Source of the DNA: an uncultured Fidelibacterota bacterium | Lineage (GTDB): Bacteria; Fidelibacterota; Marinisomatia; SCGC-AAA003-L08; D37C17 | NCBI GenBank assembly: GCA_913049525.1 | Contig: CAJWYZ010000020.1 | Coordinates: forward strand, 1-13,968 | Direction of reading: 5' to 3' | Length of the DNA stretch: 13,968 nucleotides | Part shown: piece by piece, positions 1 to 6,312 of the stretch | Position numbering within the stretch: the first letter of the stretch is position 1 | How the letters are laid out: every line of letters begins with the position of its first letter | Program-made: the position numbers and the translations under genes | Notes under the pieces: generated by a model | The model's input: only the letters and a program-made list of their open reading frames with translations | The model's database searches: none | Told to the model about the DNA's origin: nothing

Positions 1-2
1 AA

Positions 3-992
3 CCTGGTAATGAAATAAGAGAATCCACTTTATTTTTAGATAGGGAAATGGCAGGCTCCATGAATCTCATTATAAAAGTAGAAGGTGATTTGAAAGATCC
101 TAAAGTGCTCAATAAAATGGTGGACATTCAAAATTATATCTCAGAGTTTCCAACGGTAAATACCACTTTCTCAATTGCGGATATAATTAAGGAAATGCAT
201 AAATCCATTATGGATAATGATCCGAAATTTGAGACAATCCCTGAAACCCGTGGAAAAATAAATAATCTCTTTACTATGTATTCTATGTCTGGTGATCCGG
301 ATGATTTTGAGTCACTGGTAGATTACGAATATGAAACCGGACTTATTACTGCTATGATGCAGTCTGTATCAACCAAAGAAATTGTGATAATGGCCGACCA
401 AATTAAAGTCTATATTGAAGAAATGGGATCGGAAGAGTTCACAACAGAAACTTCTGGAATGATGATGTTTTTGAAAGACTTTACAAATCTTGTGGTTCAA
501 TCTTCCATTAATAGTATTATACTATCAATTGTCATCATACTATTTATTGCATGGATATTTTTCCGTCATTGGAAGTTTGGACTACTTTCAGTCATCCCTC
601 TAACTTCAGCTGTTATTCTTAATTTTGGTCTTATGGGTTGGTTTGGTGTTGATCTGAGTCATTTTACCGCTTTGCTCACTTCCATTATTATTGGGGTGGG
701 TGTGGATTTTGCTATTCATTATATTTCAGAATTCATTCATTATTCTAAAAATGAAATTGGTGAAGATAAGATCAGCAGGCAGGTGGTGGATGACGTGGGT
801 TATCCCATTCTACTGGATGTGTTTTCTAATATGGGATTTGGAGCACTCATCGCATCTTCGTTAATACCGCTGGTTCATATGGGGGGGCTCATGGTTTTTG
901 CCATGATTTCCACTTCATTAGGCACCCTCACAATTTTAGCCTCAGTCATGGAAATTAATAAACAAAATCTATATAAAACAGGAAATGCATAA
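3..992 (+). CDS. RND superfamily (MMPL-type) exporter, 3' part only
   Basis: This is the C-terminal part of an inner-membrane RND/MMPL transporter; the frame is open to the window edge, so the Met at 48 is internal. What is visible is the end of a periplasmic porter-type loop (to about base 490), then a hydrophobic helix at about 507-570, a second near 582-645, and a third carrying IGVGVDFAIHY (690-722), with the intramembrane Asp codon at 705-707. This is the hallmark G-x-x-x-D motif of proton-driven RND/MMPL helices. Two further helices (about 810-945) complete the usual second six-helix half. Known family members export lipids, hopanoids or hydrophobic compounds using the proton gradient. 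The LolA-like gene follows at once, and such pairs are recurrent, so I infer a substrate passed on to the outer membrane. The exact substrate cannot be read from the sequence. Confidence 0.85.
   Translation, partial: PGNEIRESTLFLDREMAGSMNLIIKVEGDLKDPKVLNKMVDIQNYISEFPTVNTTFSIADIIKEMHKSIMDNDPKFETIPETRGKINNLFTMYSMSGDPDDFESLVDYEYETGLITAMMQSVSTKEIVIMADQIKVYIEEMGSEEFTTETSGMMMFLKDFTNLVVQSSINSIILSIVIILFIAWIFFRHWKFGLLSVIPLTSAVILNFGLMGWFGVDLSHFTALLTSIIIGVGVDFAIHYISEFIHYSKNEIGEDKISRQVVDDVGYPILLDVFSNMGFGALIASSLIPLVHMGGLMVFAMISTSLGTLTILASVMEINKQNLYKTGNA
980..985 (+). promoter_or_regulatory. Ribosome binding site choosing the ATG at 994
   Basis: AGGAAA lies inside the last codons of the RND gene, 8 bases before the ATG at 994. 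The other in-frame ATG, at 985, overlaps this purine run and would have no spacing from it, so 994 is the better start. Confidence 0.5.
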
Positions 993-993
993 T

Positions 994-1740
994 ATGAAGA
1001 ATTTGGCTATTATCATTATTATCATCAGTTGGATGTTCGGATTGACCGGTGATGAATTGGTACAAAAAATGGAGGATAGGATTACTCCAAAAGATTCAAA
1101 GGTTGATATGGTAATGACTCTAACCAATAAAAAGGGAAAAACCAGAGAGTCATCTTTGCGTTCTGCTACCAAAGACGATGGAGCCAAACAAATAATATGG
1201 TTTCTTTCTCCGGCAGATGATAAGGGTGTATCATTTTTGAAAATTGAGCATGATGATAAAGATGATGAGATGCGCATGTGGCTGCCAGCATTCAAAAAAA
1301 TTCGGCGAATTTCTGCAAGTAAAAGATCGGACAGTTTTATGGGTTCAGATATGAGTTATGAGGATATGTCTACCCGCCAATCAAACGAATTCAAATTTAA
1401 GATTATTGGCAGTGAAATTTTTAAGGATGCTTCTTGCTATTTGCTTGAATCAAAACCGAAAGAGCATATTCGCACAGAATATAGCCAGCATATTACTTGG
1501 GTTGATTCCACATTATTCGTCCCATTAAAGGAAGAGTCTTATGATAAAATGGGTAAGATAATTAAAGAAAAATATTTCACCTACACAGTGATAAATGAGT
1601 ATCAAATTTTAACAGAAATTCAGGTGACAAATATCCAGAAAAATCATAGCACTACCCTCACATTTAATAATATAGAATTGGATAGGGGAGTAGAAGATAG
1701 TTATTTTCATGAGCGATATTTAAAACGACTCCCAAAGTAA
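994..1740 (+). CDS. LolA-like outer-membrane lipoprotein-sorting protein
   Basis: Predicted secreted protein of 248 residues. It begins with a basic-hydrophobic signal peptide (MKNLAIIIIIISWMFG, cleavage likely near residue 19) and has no lipobox Cys, so it should be a soluble periplasmic protein. The mature part has the alternating beta-strand character of the LolA/LppX fold and the motifs typical of the LolA_like family that accompanies RND/MMPL exporters: RMWLPAFKKIRRI from residue 94 and FMGSDMSYED from residue 115. Known relatives carry a lipid or lipoprotein in a half-barrel between membranes. The gene starts one base after the stop of the RND gene (or overlaps it if 985 is used), so the two are almost certainly one operon and translationally coupled. 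I infer that it receives the substrate of the exporter. The function of this subfamily is not firmly established. Confidence 0.8.
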   Translation: MKNLAIIIIIISWMFGLTGDELVQKMEDRITPKDSKVDMVMTLTNKKGKTRESSLRSATKDDGAKQIIWFLSPADDKGVSFLKIEHDDKDDEMRMWLPAFKKIRRISASKRSDSFMGSDMSYEDMSTRQSNEFKFKIIGSEIFKDASCYLLESKPKEHIRTEYSQHITWVDSTLFVPLKEESYDKMGKIIKEKYFTYTVINEYQILTEIQVTNIQKNHSTTLTFNNIELDRGVEDSYFHERYLKRLPK

Positions 1741-1819
1741 TATTACAGACAATTACAGAATAGTTATCATCCCTCCTATTGGTATTAATGTAAATTTTCT
1801 TTCTAGCTAATTTCATAAA

Positions 1820-3181
1820 ATGGATACACAACCAAAAGAAAGCCGATTAGAAGAATTTATAGCCGACCCCATAAAAGCACTATGGAAGTTATCTCTGCCC
1901 ATGATGTTCGGCATGGCCGTACAGGCAATATATATGCTAGTGGATACCGCCTTCATTGGCAAATGGGTTGGAGGTACCGCCTTAGCGGCATTGGGATATG
2001 TTTTCCCCTTTCTATTTATTTTAATGGGGATTACATTTGGAATTGGGTCGGGAGCAACCACCGTAATCGCTCAATTTATAGGTGCAAAAGATAAAAAAAA
2101 TGCAGATAATGCAGCGGAACATACCATTTTATTAGGGCTCATTATGGGGATAATTATTGTGGTATTCGGATTATTATTTGGACACAAATTTATTGGCGTC
2201 CAAGGTGCAGATATAGAAACAGTAGAAGTTGCCCTTGATTATTTTTATATCATGATTGGAGGTTCTATTTTCATGATACTCTCCGTTTTTTTCAGATCCA
2301 TTTTGTCCGGTGAGGGAGAAATGATGTTCCCTATGAAAGTATTGGGTGCTGGAACCGTGTTAAATATAATCCTCGATCCCATTTTTATTCACTATTACCA
2401 AATTGCTGGAGCTGCCATTGCTACCGTCATTAGTCAAGCTATAGTTACCGTAGTTTTTATTTATGCTTTGCTATTTAAGCAACACAGCTATATTACCTTT
2501 AATCTCAAATATTTTTCATTCAACATGAAAATTATTAAAGATATATTTCGTTTGGGAATTCCAGCCTCCCTCAGCATGATCATTATGTCCATGGGAATAT
2601 TATTATTTAACTGGATACTAGGCACTTCAGATGCAGTTGCTGCCTATCAAACAGCAGGGAGAATTGAGCATTTATTTTTTCTTCCAATCATTTCTGTTGC
2701 CACATCCCTAGTTACTTTAGTGGGAATGTTTTATGGTGCTAAACGATTAGATTTAATTCGAACAATAATAAAATACGGATTAACTCGTGCAGTAGCCATA
2801 TCACTTAGTTTCAGTATTTTATTCTTATTCTTTAGTGGCAGCATTCTTCCGGTCTTCACCGATTCACCAGAAATTATACGACTATCGGTTTTATATTTTA
2901 AAATTATGGCATTTGCCTATCCCTTTATTACCATTGGTATGACTAGCACCAGAATAATGCAGGGGTTGGGAGTTGCGTACCCCATATTTATTCTCACATT
3001 ATTTAGGGTAGTCATTATTTCTGCATCTTTGGCGTGGTATTTTGTAATAATATTAGAGAAACCTGTCCATTATGCCTGGGTTGGTACCTTAATTTCATGC
3101 ATTTTAACTGCTGCTGTCAGTTTATTCTGGCTTAGAAGTATTCTCAAGCGATCAATGAAACCGATTTTGGAAACAGGCTGA
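1820..3181 (+). CDS. MATE family multidrug/metabolite efflux transporter
   Basis: Inner-membrane antiporter of 453 residues, the normal size for MATE proteins, with about 12 hydrophobic helices. The N-terminal half opens with the family signature around residues 27-47 (PMMFGMAVQAIYMLVDTAFIG) and the second half repeats the pattern from residue 248 (a Pro in IPASLSMIIMSMG), giving the expected two-fold 6+6 helix arrangement. Known relatives (NorM, MepA, DinF) expel cationic drugs or metabolites in exchange for Na+ or H+; the VDTAFIG form is closest to the MepA/DinF-like branch. The ATG at 1820 has no clear Shine-Dalgarno sequence, but the next residues lead straight into the conserved helix. 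It lies 79 bases after the LolA-like gene on the same strand, without an evident terminator, so co-transcription with the RND pair is possible. The substrate is unknown. Confidence 0.92.
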   Translation: MDTQPKESRLEEFIADPIKALWKLSLPMMFGMAVQAIYMLVDTAFIGKWVGGTALAALGYVFPFLFILMGITFGIGSGATTVIAQFIGAKDKKNADNAAEHTILLGLIMGIIIVVFGLLFGHKFIGVQGADIETVEVALDYFYIMIGGSIFMILSVFFRSILSGEGEMMFPMKVLGAGTVLNIILDPIFIHYYQIAGAAIATVISQAIVTVVFIYALLFKQHSYITFNLKYFSFNMKIIKDIFRLGIPASLSMIIMSMGILLFNWILGTSDAVAAYQTAGRIEHLFFLPIISVATSLVTLVGMFYGAKRLDLIRTIIKYGLTRAVAISLSFSILFLFFSGSILPVFTDSPEIIRLSVLYFKIMAFAYPFITIGMTSTRIMQGLGVAYPIFILTLFRVVIISASLAWYFVIILEKPVHYAWVGTLISCILTAAVSLFWLRSILKRSMKPILETG

Positions 3182-3222
3182 TTTTGTTACAATTTATTAC
3201 ATTAAAAAAGGAAACTTATTTT

Positions 3223-3346
3223 AGGAGACCCGCGTAAATTTTATAGGTGGTTGGACTTCTTCTTAGTTAACTCCTCCTTACAACAAACTAAAAAATTCAA
3301 CCTCCTCCTCTATTAAGGGCTTCGGATACGAAGCCCTTAATTTTTT
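3223..3346 (+). ncRNA. Candidate structured small RNA with anti-SD-like loop
   Basis: An outer helix pairs AGGTGGTTGGA (3245-3255) with TTCAACCTCCT (3296-3306): 11 positions with one T-T mismatch and one G-T pair. Inside it TTAGTT (3263-3268) pairs perfectly with AACTAA (3286-3291), leaving a 17-base loop containing CTCCTCCTT (3271-3279), nearly the sequence at the 3' end of 16S rRNA. A second C-rich run, CCTCCTCCTC (3301-3310), partly in the outer helix, precedes the terminator hairpin. No coding signal explains the structure. The 5' end is a guess: a weak TATTTT at 3217-3222 could be a -10 box, or the RNA may be the processed 3' end of the MATE transcript. No known RNA family is recognised. 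Confidence 0.3.
3313..3346 (+). terminator. Strong intrinsic terminator
   Basis: TTAAGGGCTTCG (3313-3324) pairs perfectly over 12 bases with CGAAGCCCTTAA (3329-3340) around a GATA loop and is followed directly by six T (3341-3346). It ends transcription from the MATE side. On the other strand the hairpin is not followed by a T run, so it should act in one direction. Confidence 0.9.
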
Positions 3347-3365
3347 CCTTCCTAATCAGAATATT

Positions 3366-3476
3366 TTGGGTCAGATAGGATTTAATTCACCCCAGACAGA
3401 TAATGCCGATCTCAATGATGATGGTAATGTGGATATTCTAGATATTATTTTTAGGGTAAATTTGATTTTATCTTGA
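3366..3476 (+). pseudogene. Remnant of a dockerin-type (EF-hand-like) C-terminus
   Basis: The plus-strand frame ending with TGA at 3474-3476 encodes ADLNDDGNVDILDIIFRVNL just before the stop. This fits the calcium-binding loop of type I dockerin repeats: acidic or Asn residues at loop positions 1, 3, 5 and 12, Gly at 6, a hydrophobic residue at 8, then a short amphipathic helix. Such segments normally end large secreted proteins of marine and FCB-group bacteria. The frame stays open back to 3267, but has no ATG and its upstream part is the terminator hairpin, so no full protein can be made. I read it as the last piece of a gene whose body was deleted. The stop lies only two bases from the 3' end of the convergent dehydrogenase gene. 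The chosen left end is simply where similarity to a protein ceases to be plausible. Confidence 0.55.
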
Positions 3477-3478
3477 AG

Positions 3479-4333
3479 TCATTTTTGTAACAGCCCCAAA
3501 TTTTTCCCAATCAATTTATCAAACATTCGATCTGGTAATAGATTTGGCAAAGTAAAATGAGCAAACCGATTTGGAGTTATGACATATCGTGTTTTTGGAG
3601 AAGGATTCTGTAGAATATCCTTTACTTTGTTACCAATAATATCAGCATCTAACCCCTTTTTCCCCATTTCAATAAAAAACGTATAAAATTTTCTAAGGGC
3701 GGGTTCATAGTCTGTACCAGTAAATTCATTATTTTCTCTATCGGGAACTTTGTCCCAAATAGCTGTTTTGATTGGGCCCGGCTCAACAAGAATTACATCT
3801 ACCCCATATAATAGCAATTCCCTGCGGAGGGCATCTGAAAACCCTTCTAGGGCAAATTTTGATGCTGAATAGGGGGCAACAAATGGATTAGCACTCCTTC
3901 CAGCAACTGAACTGATATTAATTATTTTTCCCTGAACAGTTGAATTTTTTACAGCACCCAACATGGGGAGAAAAGTCTTAGTTACTTCAATCAATCCAAA
4001 AAAGTTCACTTCAAATTGCTTCCGAAAGATGTCGGTATCAATGAGGGATACTGGACCTCCCATTGCAACCCCAGCATTATTCACCAATCCACTCAACACT
4101 TCTCCCGGTTTCAACTCATTTTTTACCAATTCAGCATTTTCTTGAATACTTTTTGCATCTGTTACATCAAAAATAAGAGGGGTGAAATTTTCACCAAAAT
4201 CATCTTTCACTTTTTTGGCGTCCGCTTCTTTCCGAACGGAGCCGTACACTAAGTATCCTGAATTACATAAAATTTTTGCAGTGGAATATCCAATTCCGGT
4301 ACTTACCCCGGTAATGACTATTTTTTTCATCAT
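3479..4333 (-). CDS. Short-chain dehydrogenase/reductase (SDR), NADP(H)-type
   Basis: Classical SDR of 284 residues, soluble and presumably cytoplasmic. The Rossmann nucleotide-binding motif TGVSTGIG is at residues 8-15; Arg34 after the second strand, with no acidic residue there, favours NADP(H). NNAG is at 85-88 and the catalytic tetrad is Asn110, Ser142, Tyr155 and Lys159 (YSASK). After the catalytic helix comes the usual VEPGPIKT segment, then about 100 less conserved residues with a substrate-binding lid; the ending is longer than in the minimal 250-residue SDR. Relatives are annotated broadly as oxidoreductases acting on steroid-like, retinol-like or sugar substrates, and the real substrate cannot be predicted. 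Two Met codons open the frame (4333 and 4330); AAGG lies about 12 bases upstream. The gene is monocistronic, divergent from degP and convergent with the MATE side. Confidence 0.92.
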   Translation of the reverse strand: MMKKIVITGVSTGIGYSTAKILCNSGYLVYGSVRKEADAKKVKDDFGENFTPLIFDVTDAKSIQENAELVKNELKPGEVLSGLVNNAGVAMGGPVSLIDTDIFRKQFEVNFFGLIEVTKTFLPMLGAVKNSTVQGKIINISSVAGRSANPFVAPYSASKFALEGFSDALRRELLLYGVDVILVEPGPIKTAIWDKVPDRENNEFTGTDYEPALRKFYTFFIEMGKKGLDADIIGNKVKDILQNPSPKTRYVITPNRFAHFTLPNLLPDRMFDKLIGKNLGLLQK

Positions 4334-4347
4334 AATATATTTGACCT

Positions 4348-4356
4348 TGTTATAAT
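4348..4356 (+). promoter_or_regulatory. Possible extended -10 promoter for degP
   Basis: TGTTATAAT matches a TG-n-TATAAT extended -10 element. Transcription would start near 4363 and leave a 5' leader of nearly 150 bases before degP. No good -35 box sits at the right distance, which is tolerated for extended -10 promoters. On the opposite strand the same bases give TATAAC, a possible -10 box for the dehydrogenase gene, so overlapping divergent promoters are plausible. Whether this lineage uses a standard sigma-70 consensus is not known. Confidence 0.3.
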
Positions 4357-4371
4357 GTTAAATTTAATGAT

Positions 4372-4390
4372 AAAGCCAACAACTGGCTTT
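4372..4390. promoter_or_regulatory. Inverted repeat between divergent genes, possible operator
   Basis: AAAGCCA and TGGCTTT are perfect complements separated by ACAAC, in the middle of the 176-base divergent region. The repeat lies just downstream of the possible plus-strand promoter and would cover a TTGGCT -35 candidate of the minus-strand promoter. Seven-base arms with a 5-base centre suit a dimeric repressor site; a leader hairpin in the degP transcript is the alternative. Confidence 0.35.
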
Positions 4391-4509
4391 TATAGAGCGG
4401 TGAAATTTTCTTAACTTGAGTTACGTTAAACAACTATTATTAATATGGAACAACTTCCGCAAATTGGCATTAATACTTGATCAAATTAAGAAAGGGAAAA
4501 TATACAAAA

Positions 4510-5871
4510 ATGAAAAATACCTTACCCCTAATATGGATTACTTTTCTCCTTGCATTTCCATCTAAACAGGAATTCAGTGAAGCATTTATAAAAGTAGCAT
4601 CTAATGGGAATCCCGCAGTAGTTTCAATTGTTTCTGAAAAAGTTATAGAACAGCATTATAATCAATTCTTTTCTCCATTTGGGGATCAATTCCCTCAAGG
4701 TGAATCTAGAGGACATTCATTAGGTTCAGGTGTCATTATTGATTCAGATGAAGGATATATTATTACCAATAATCATGTAATTGACGATGCAGAAGACATA
4801 AAAGTTATTTTATACGATAAAAGGGAAGTTAAGGGAACAATTGTTGCCACCGACCCTCCCTCTGATTTGGCAGTTATTAAAGTAGATCCAAATGGATTAG
4901 CCACTGTTGCATTGGGAAATTCTGACCAGCTAAGTGCAGGAGAATGGGTAGTGGCAATAGGTTCTCCCTTTGGGCTGCACCTCAACCATACCGTTACGGC
5001 AGGAATTGTAAGCGCTGTTGGTAGAAGCTCAGTTATGTCTCGAAATAATTTTGAAGATTTTATTCAGCATGATGCAGCCATAAACCCAGGAAATTCTGGA
5101 GGTGCACTGTTTAATTTAGATGGCGAACTGGTAGGAATAAACACAGCCATAGCTACGGATGGATTTTCAAGAGCCAATGCCGGAGTGGGTTTTGCTATTC
5201 CTATCAATATGGTAAAACGGGTGATGGAAGATCTTATTTCCGATGGAAAGGTAACTAGAGGTTGGCTGGGCGTACAAATACAAGATGTAGATGATGGTAT
5301 GGCAAAGGCACTTGAGCTAGATGATAGAAATGGTGCCATTATCAGCCAGGTGATACAAAATAGTCCGGCTGAAGATGCCGGGGTTAAAGAGCAGGATGTC
5401 ATTATTGAAGTAGATGGAGAAAAAGTGAATGACTCTTCTAATCTAAAGAATCTTATTTCTTCCGGCAGGCCGAATGATAAAACCAAGCTTACCGTTATTC
5501 GAGATGGGCGTGAAAAATATCTTACAGTTATATTGGGCCTCAGACCCGGTGAAAAGGAACTTACTGAAACATATCGATATGGAGAAAAACTTTTTGATAT
5601 ATTAGGCCTTCGAGTTGAAACTTTTGAAAACAGAGATCCGAAGAATTTGGATTATGTGAATGGTGTAAAAATAGTTGAGGTAAAAAAAGATTCTCCGGCA
5701 TTTGATAATAATATAAAACGTGGGGATATAATTACTGAAATGGGTAAAACCAATATTAAAGAAAAAGATGAGTATGATTTGGAATTAGAGAGTTATAGTA
5801 AAGGCAATACTATAATGTTGAGGATAGTACGGAACGGTAATCCTCTATATGTTGCATTTGAAATTGAATAA
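4510..5871 (+). CDS. degP: DegP/HtrA-type periplasmic serine protease (Do family)
   Basis: Periplasmic protease-chaperone of 453 residues, close to the 474 of E. coli DegP. It starts with a short signal peptide (MKNTLPLIWITFLLAF). The trypsin-like domain holds the complete triad: His89 in NNHVI, Asp119 in SDLAVIKV and Ser196 in GNSGGAL. Two PDZ domains follow, one opening at RGWLGVQI and containing SPAEDAGV, and one at the C-terminus with GVKIVEVKKDSPA. Family members assemble into cages that degrade or refold misfolded envelope proteins, including outer-membrane barrels such as LptD. I chose the ATG at 4510 because it begins the signal peptide and has AAGGGA 12 bases before it; extending to the in-frame TTG at 4477 would put a highly basic, non-signal segment in front. 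DegQ or DegS identity is less likely because of the two PDZ domains and the signal peptide, though DegQ cannot be excluded. Confidence 0.94.
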   Translation: MKNTLPLIWITFLLAFPSKQEFSEAFIKVASNGNPAVVSIVSEKVIEQHYNQFFSPFGDQFPQGESRGHSLGSGVIIDSDEGYIITNNHVIDDAEDIKVILYDKREVKGTIVATDPPSDLAVIKVDPNGLATVALGNSDQLSAGEWVVAIGSPFGLHLNHTVTAGIVSAVGRSSVMSRNNFEDFIQHDAAINPGNSGGALFNLDGELVGINTAIATDGFSRANAGVGFAIPINMVKRVMEDLISDGKVTRGWLGVQIQDVDDGMAKALELDDRNGAIISQVIQNSPAEDAGVKEQDVIIEVDGEKVNDSSNLKNLISSGRPNDKTKLTVIRDGREKYLTVILGLRPGEKELTETYRYGEKLFDILGLRVETFENRDPKNLDYVNGVKIVEVKKDSPAFDNNIKRGDIITEMGKTNIKEKDEYDLELESYSKGNTIMLRIVRNGNPLYVAFEIE

Positions 5872-6312
5872 AATTTAATACAGATAGAAGTTGATGGTAG
5901 TGGTTTTAGAATTTACTCATAATCAACGAAGTATTATTCCCTTCAGAATCGGCTGAGTTTATCATAATGGAGTTTAAGTTCTTTTATTGATTTAAGGAAT
6001 GAATCTGACCATTCTAACGAATTATGTGATTATAATCAAGTAGAGGGGAAAAGTTGATCCACATCAAAAAATAATTATTAGAAGAACCCTTAAGTTATGG
6101 TTGTGGGGCAAGAGATGTTAACTCATCACCGTCTTACTTGAAGTATCTCCTTATTGTATCAAAAGCTCTCTCCGGAGGAGGGGAGAGCTTTTTTAATTGC
6201 TTCCGAATATAGTCAAAATTTCTCATGAAAAATTATTTTTTCATAAGGAACCTTTATTGGTGAATACCTGAATAAAATCTTAATTTTATGATCAATTTAA
6301 TTAATGGAATAA
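5872..6312. other. Long gene-free interval between degP and ABC-F gene
   Basis: I find no convincing gene in these 441 bases; the longest ATG frames are about 20 codons with no coding character. It holds a perfect 12-base palindrome TGATTATAATCA (6027-6038), a small TTGAT/ATCAA hairpin (6054-6067), a helix of ATGGTTGTGGG (6097-6107) with CTCATCACCGT (6122-6132) that needs several G-T pairs, a CTCCTT element (6147-6152), a strong terminator, and an AT-rich inverted repeat ATGAAAAA/TTTTTCAT (6225-6244). The terminator is about 290 bases past the degP stop, farther than needed, so a separate short transcript ending there is possible. Confidence 0.5.
6161..6194 (+). terminator. Strong intrinsic terminator with purine loop
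   Basis: AAAAGCTCTCTCC (6161-6173) pairs with GGGGAGAGCTTTT (6180-6192): 13 base pairs with one G-T, loop GGAGGA, and a run of six T at 6189-6194. It ends transcripts from degP or from a small RNA in the preceding interval. The loop is complementary to the CTCCT element at 6147-6151, which could compete with the terminator fold. Confidence 0.88.

Noticed and set aside
985..993. ATG at 985 as start of the LolA-like gene
   Set aside because: It adds only Met-His-Asn ahead of a normal signal peptide, overlaps the ribosome binding site and lacks one of its own; the ATG at 994 is correctly spaced.
3267..3476. Complete 70-codon gene upstream of the dehydrogenase end
   Set aside because: The frame has no ATG and its first half is a terminator hairpin and C-rich runs; only the last part resembles protein, so I call it a remnant.
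4477..4509. In-frame TTG start giving 11 extra residues on DegP
   Set aside because: The extra residues are strongly basic and unlike a signal peptide, while the ATG at 4510 starts one and has a purine-rich site upstream.
5064..5486. 140-codon minus-strand frame inside degP
   Set aside because: It is antisense to the catalytic Ser and first PDZ region of a well-conserved gene and has a low-complexity Ser/Phe-rich composition typical of a shadow frame.
5872..6200. 6S RNA, signal-recognition-particle RNA or tRNA in the long gap
   Set aside because: I could not trace the long 6S-type hairpin, the SRP tetraloop motif or a cloverleaf with a T-loop; nothing matches a known RNA family by eye.
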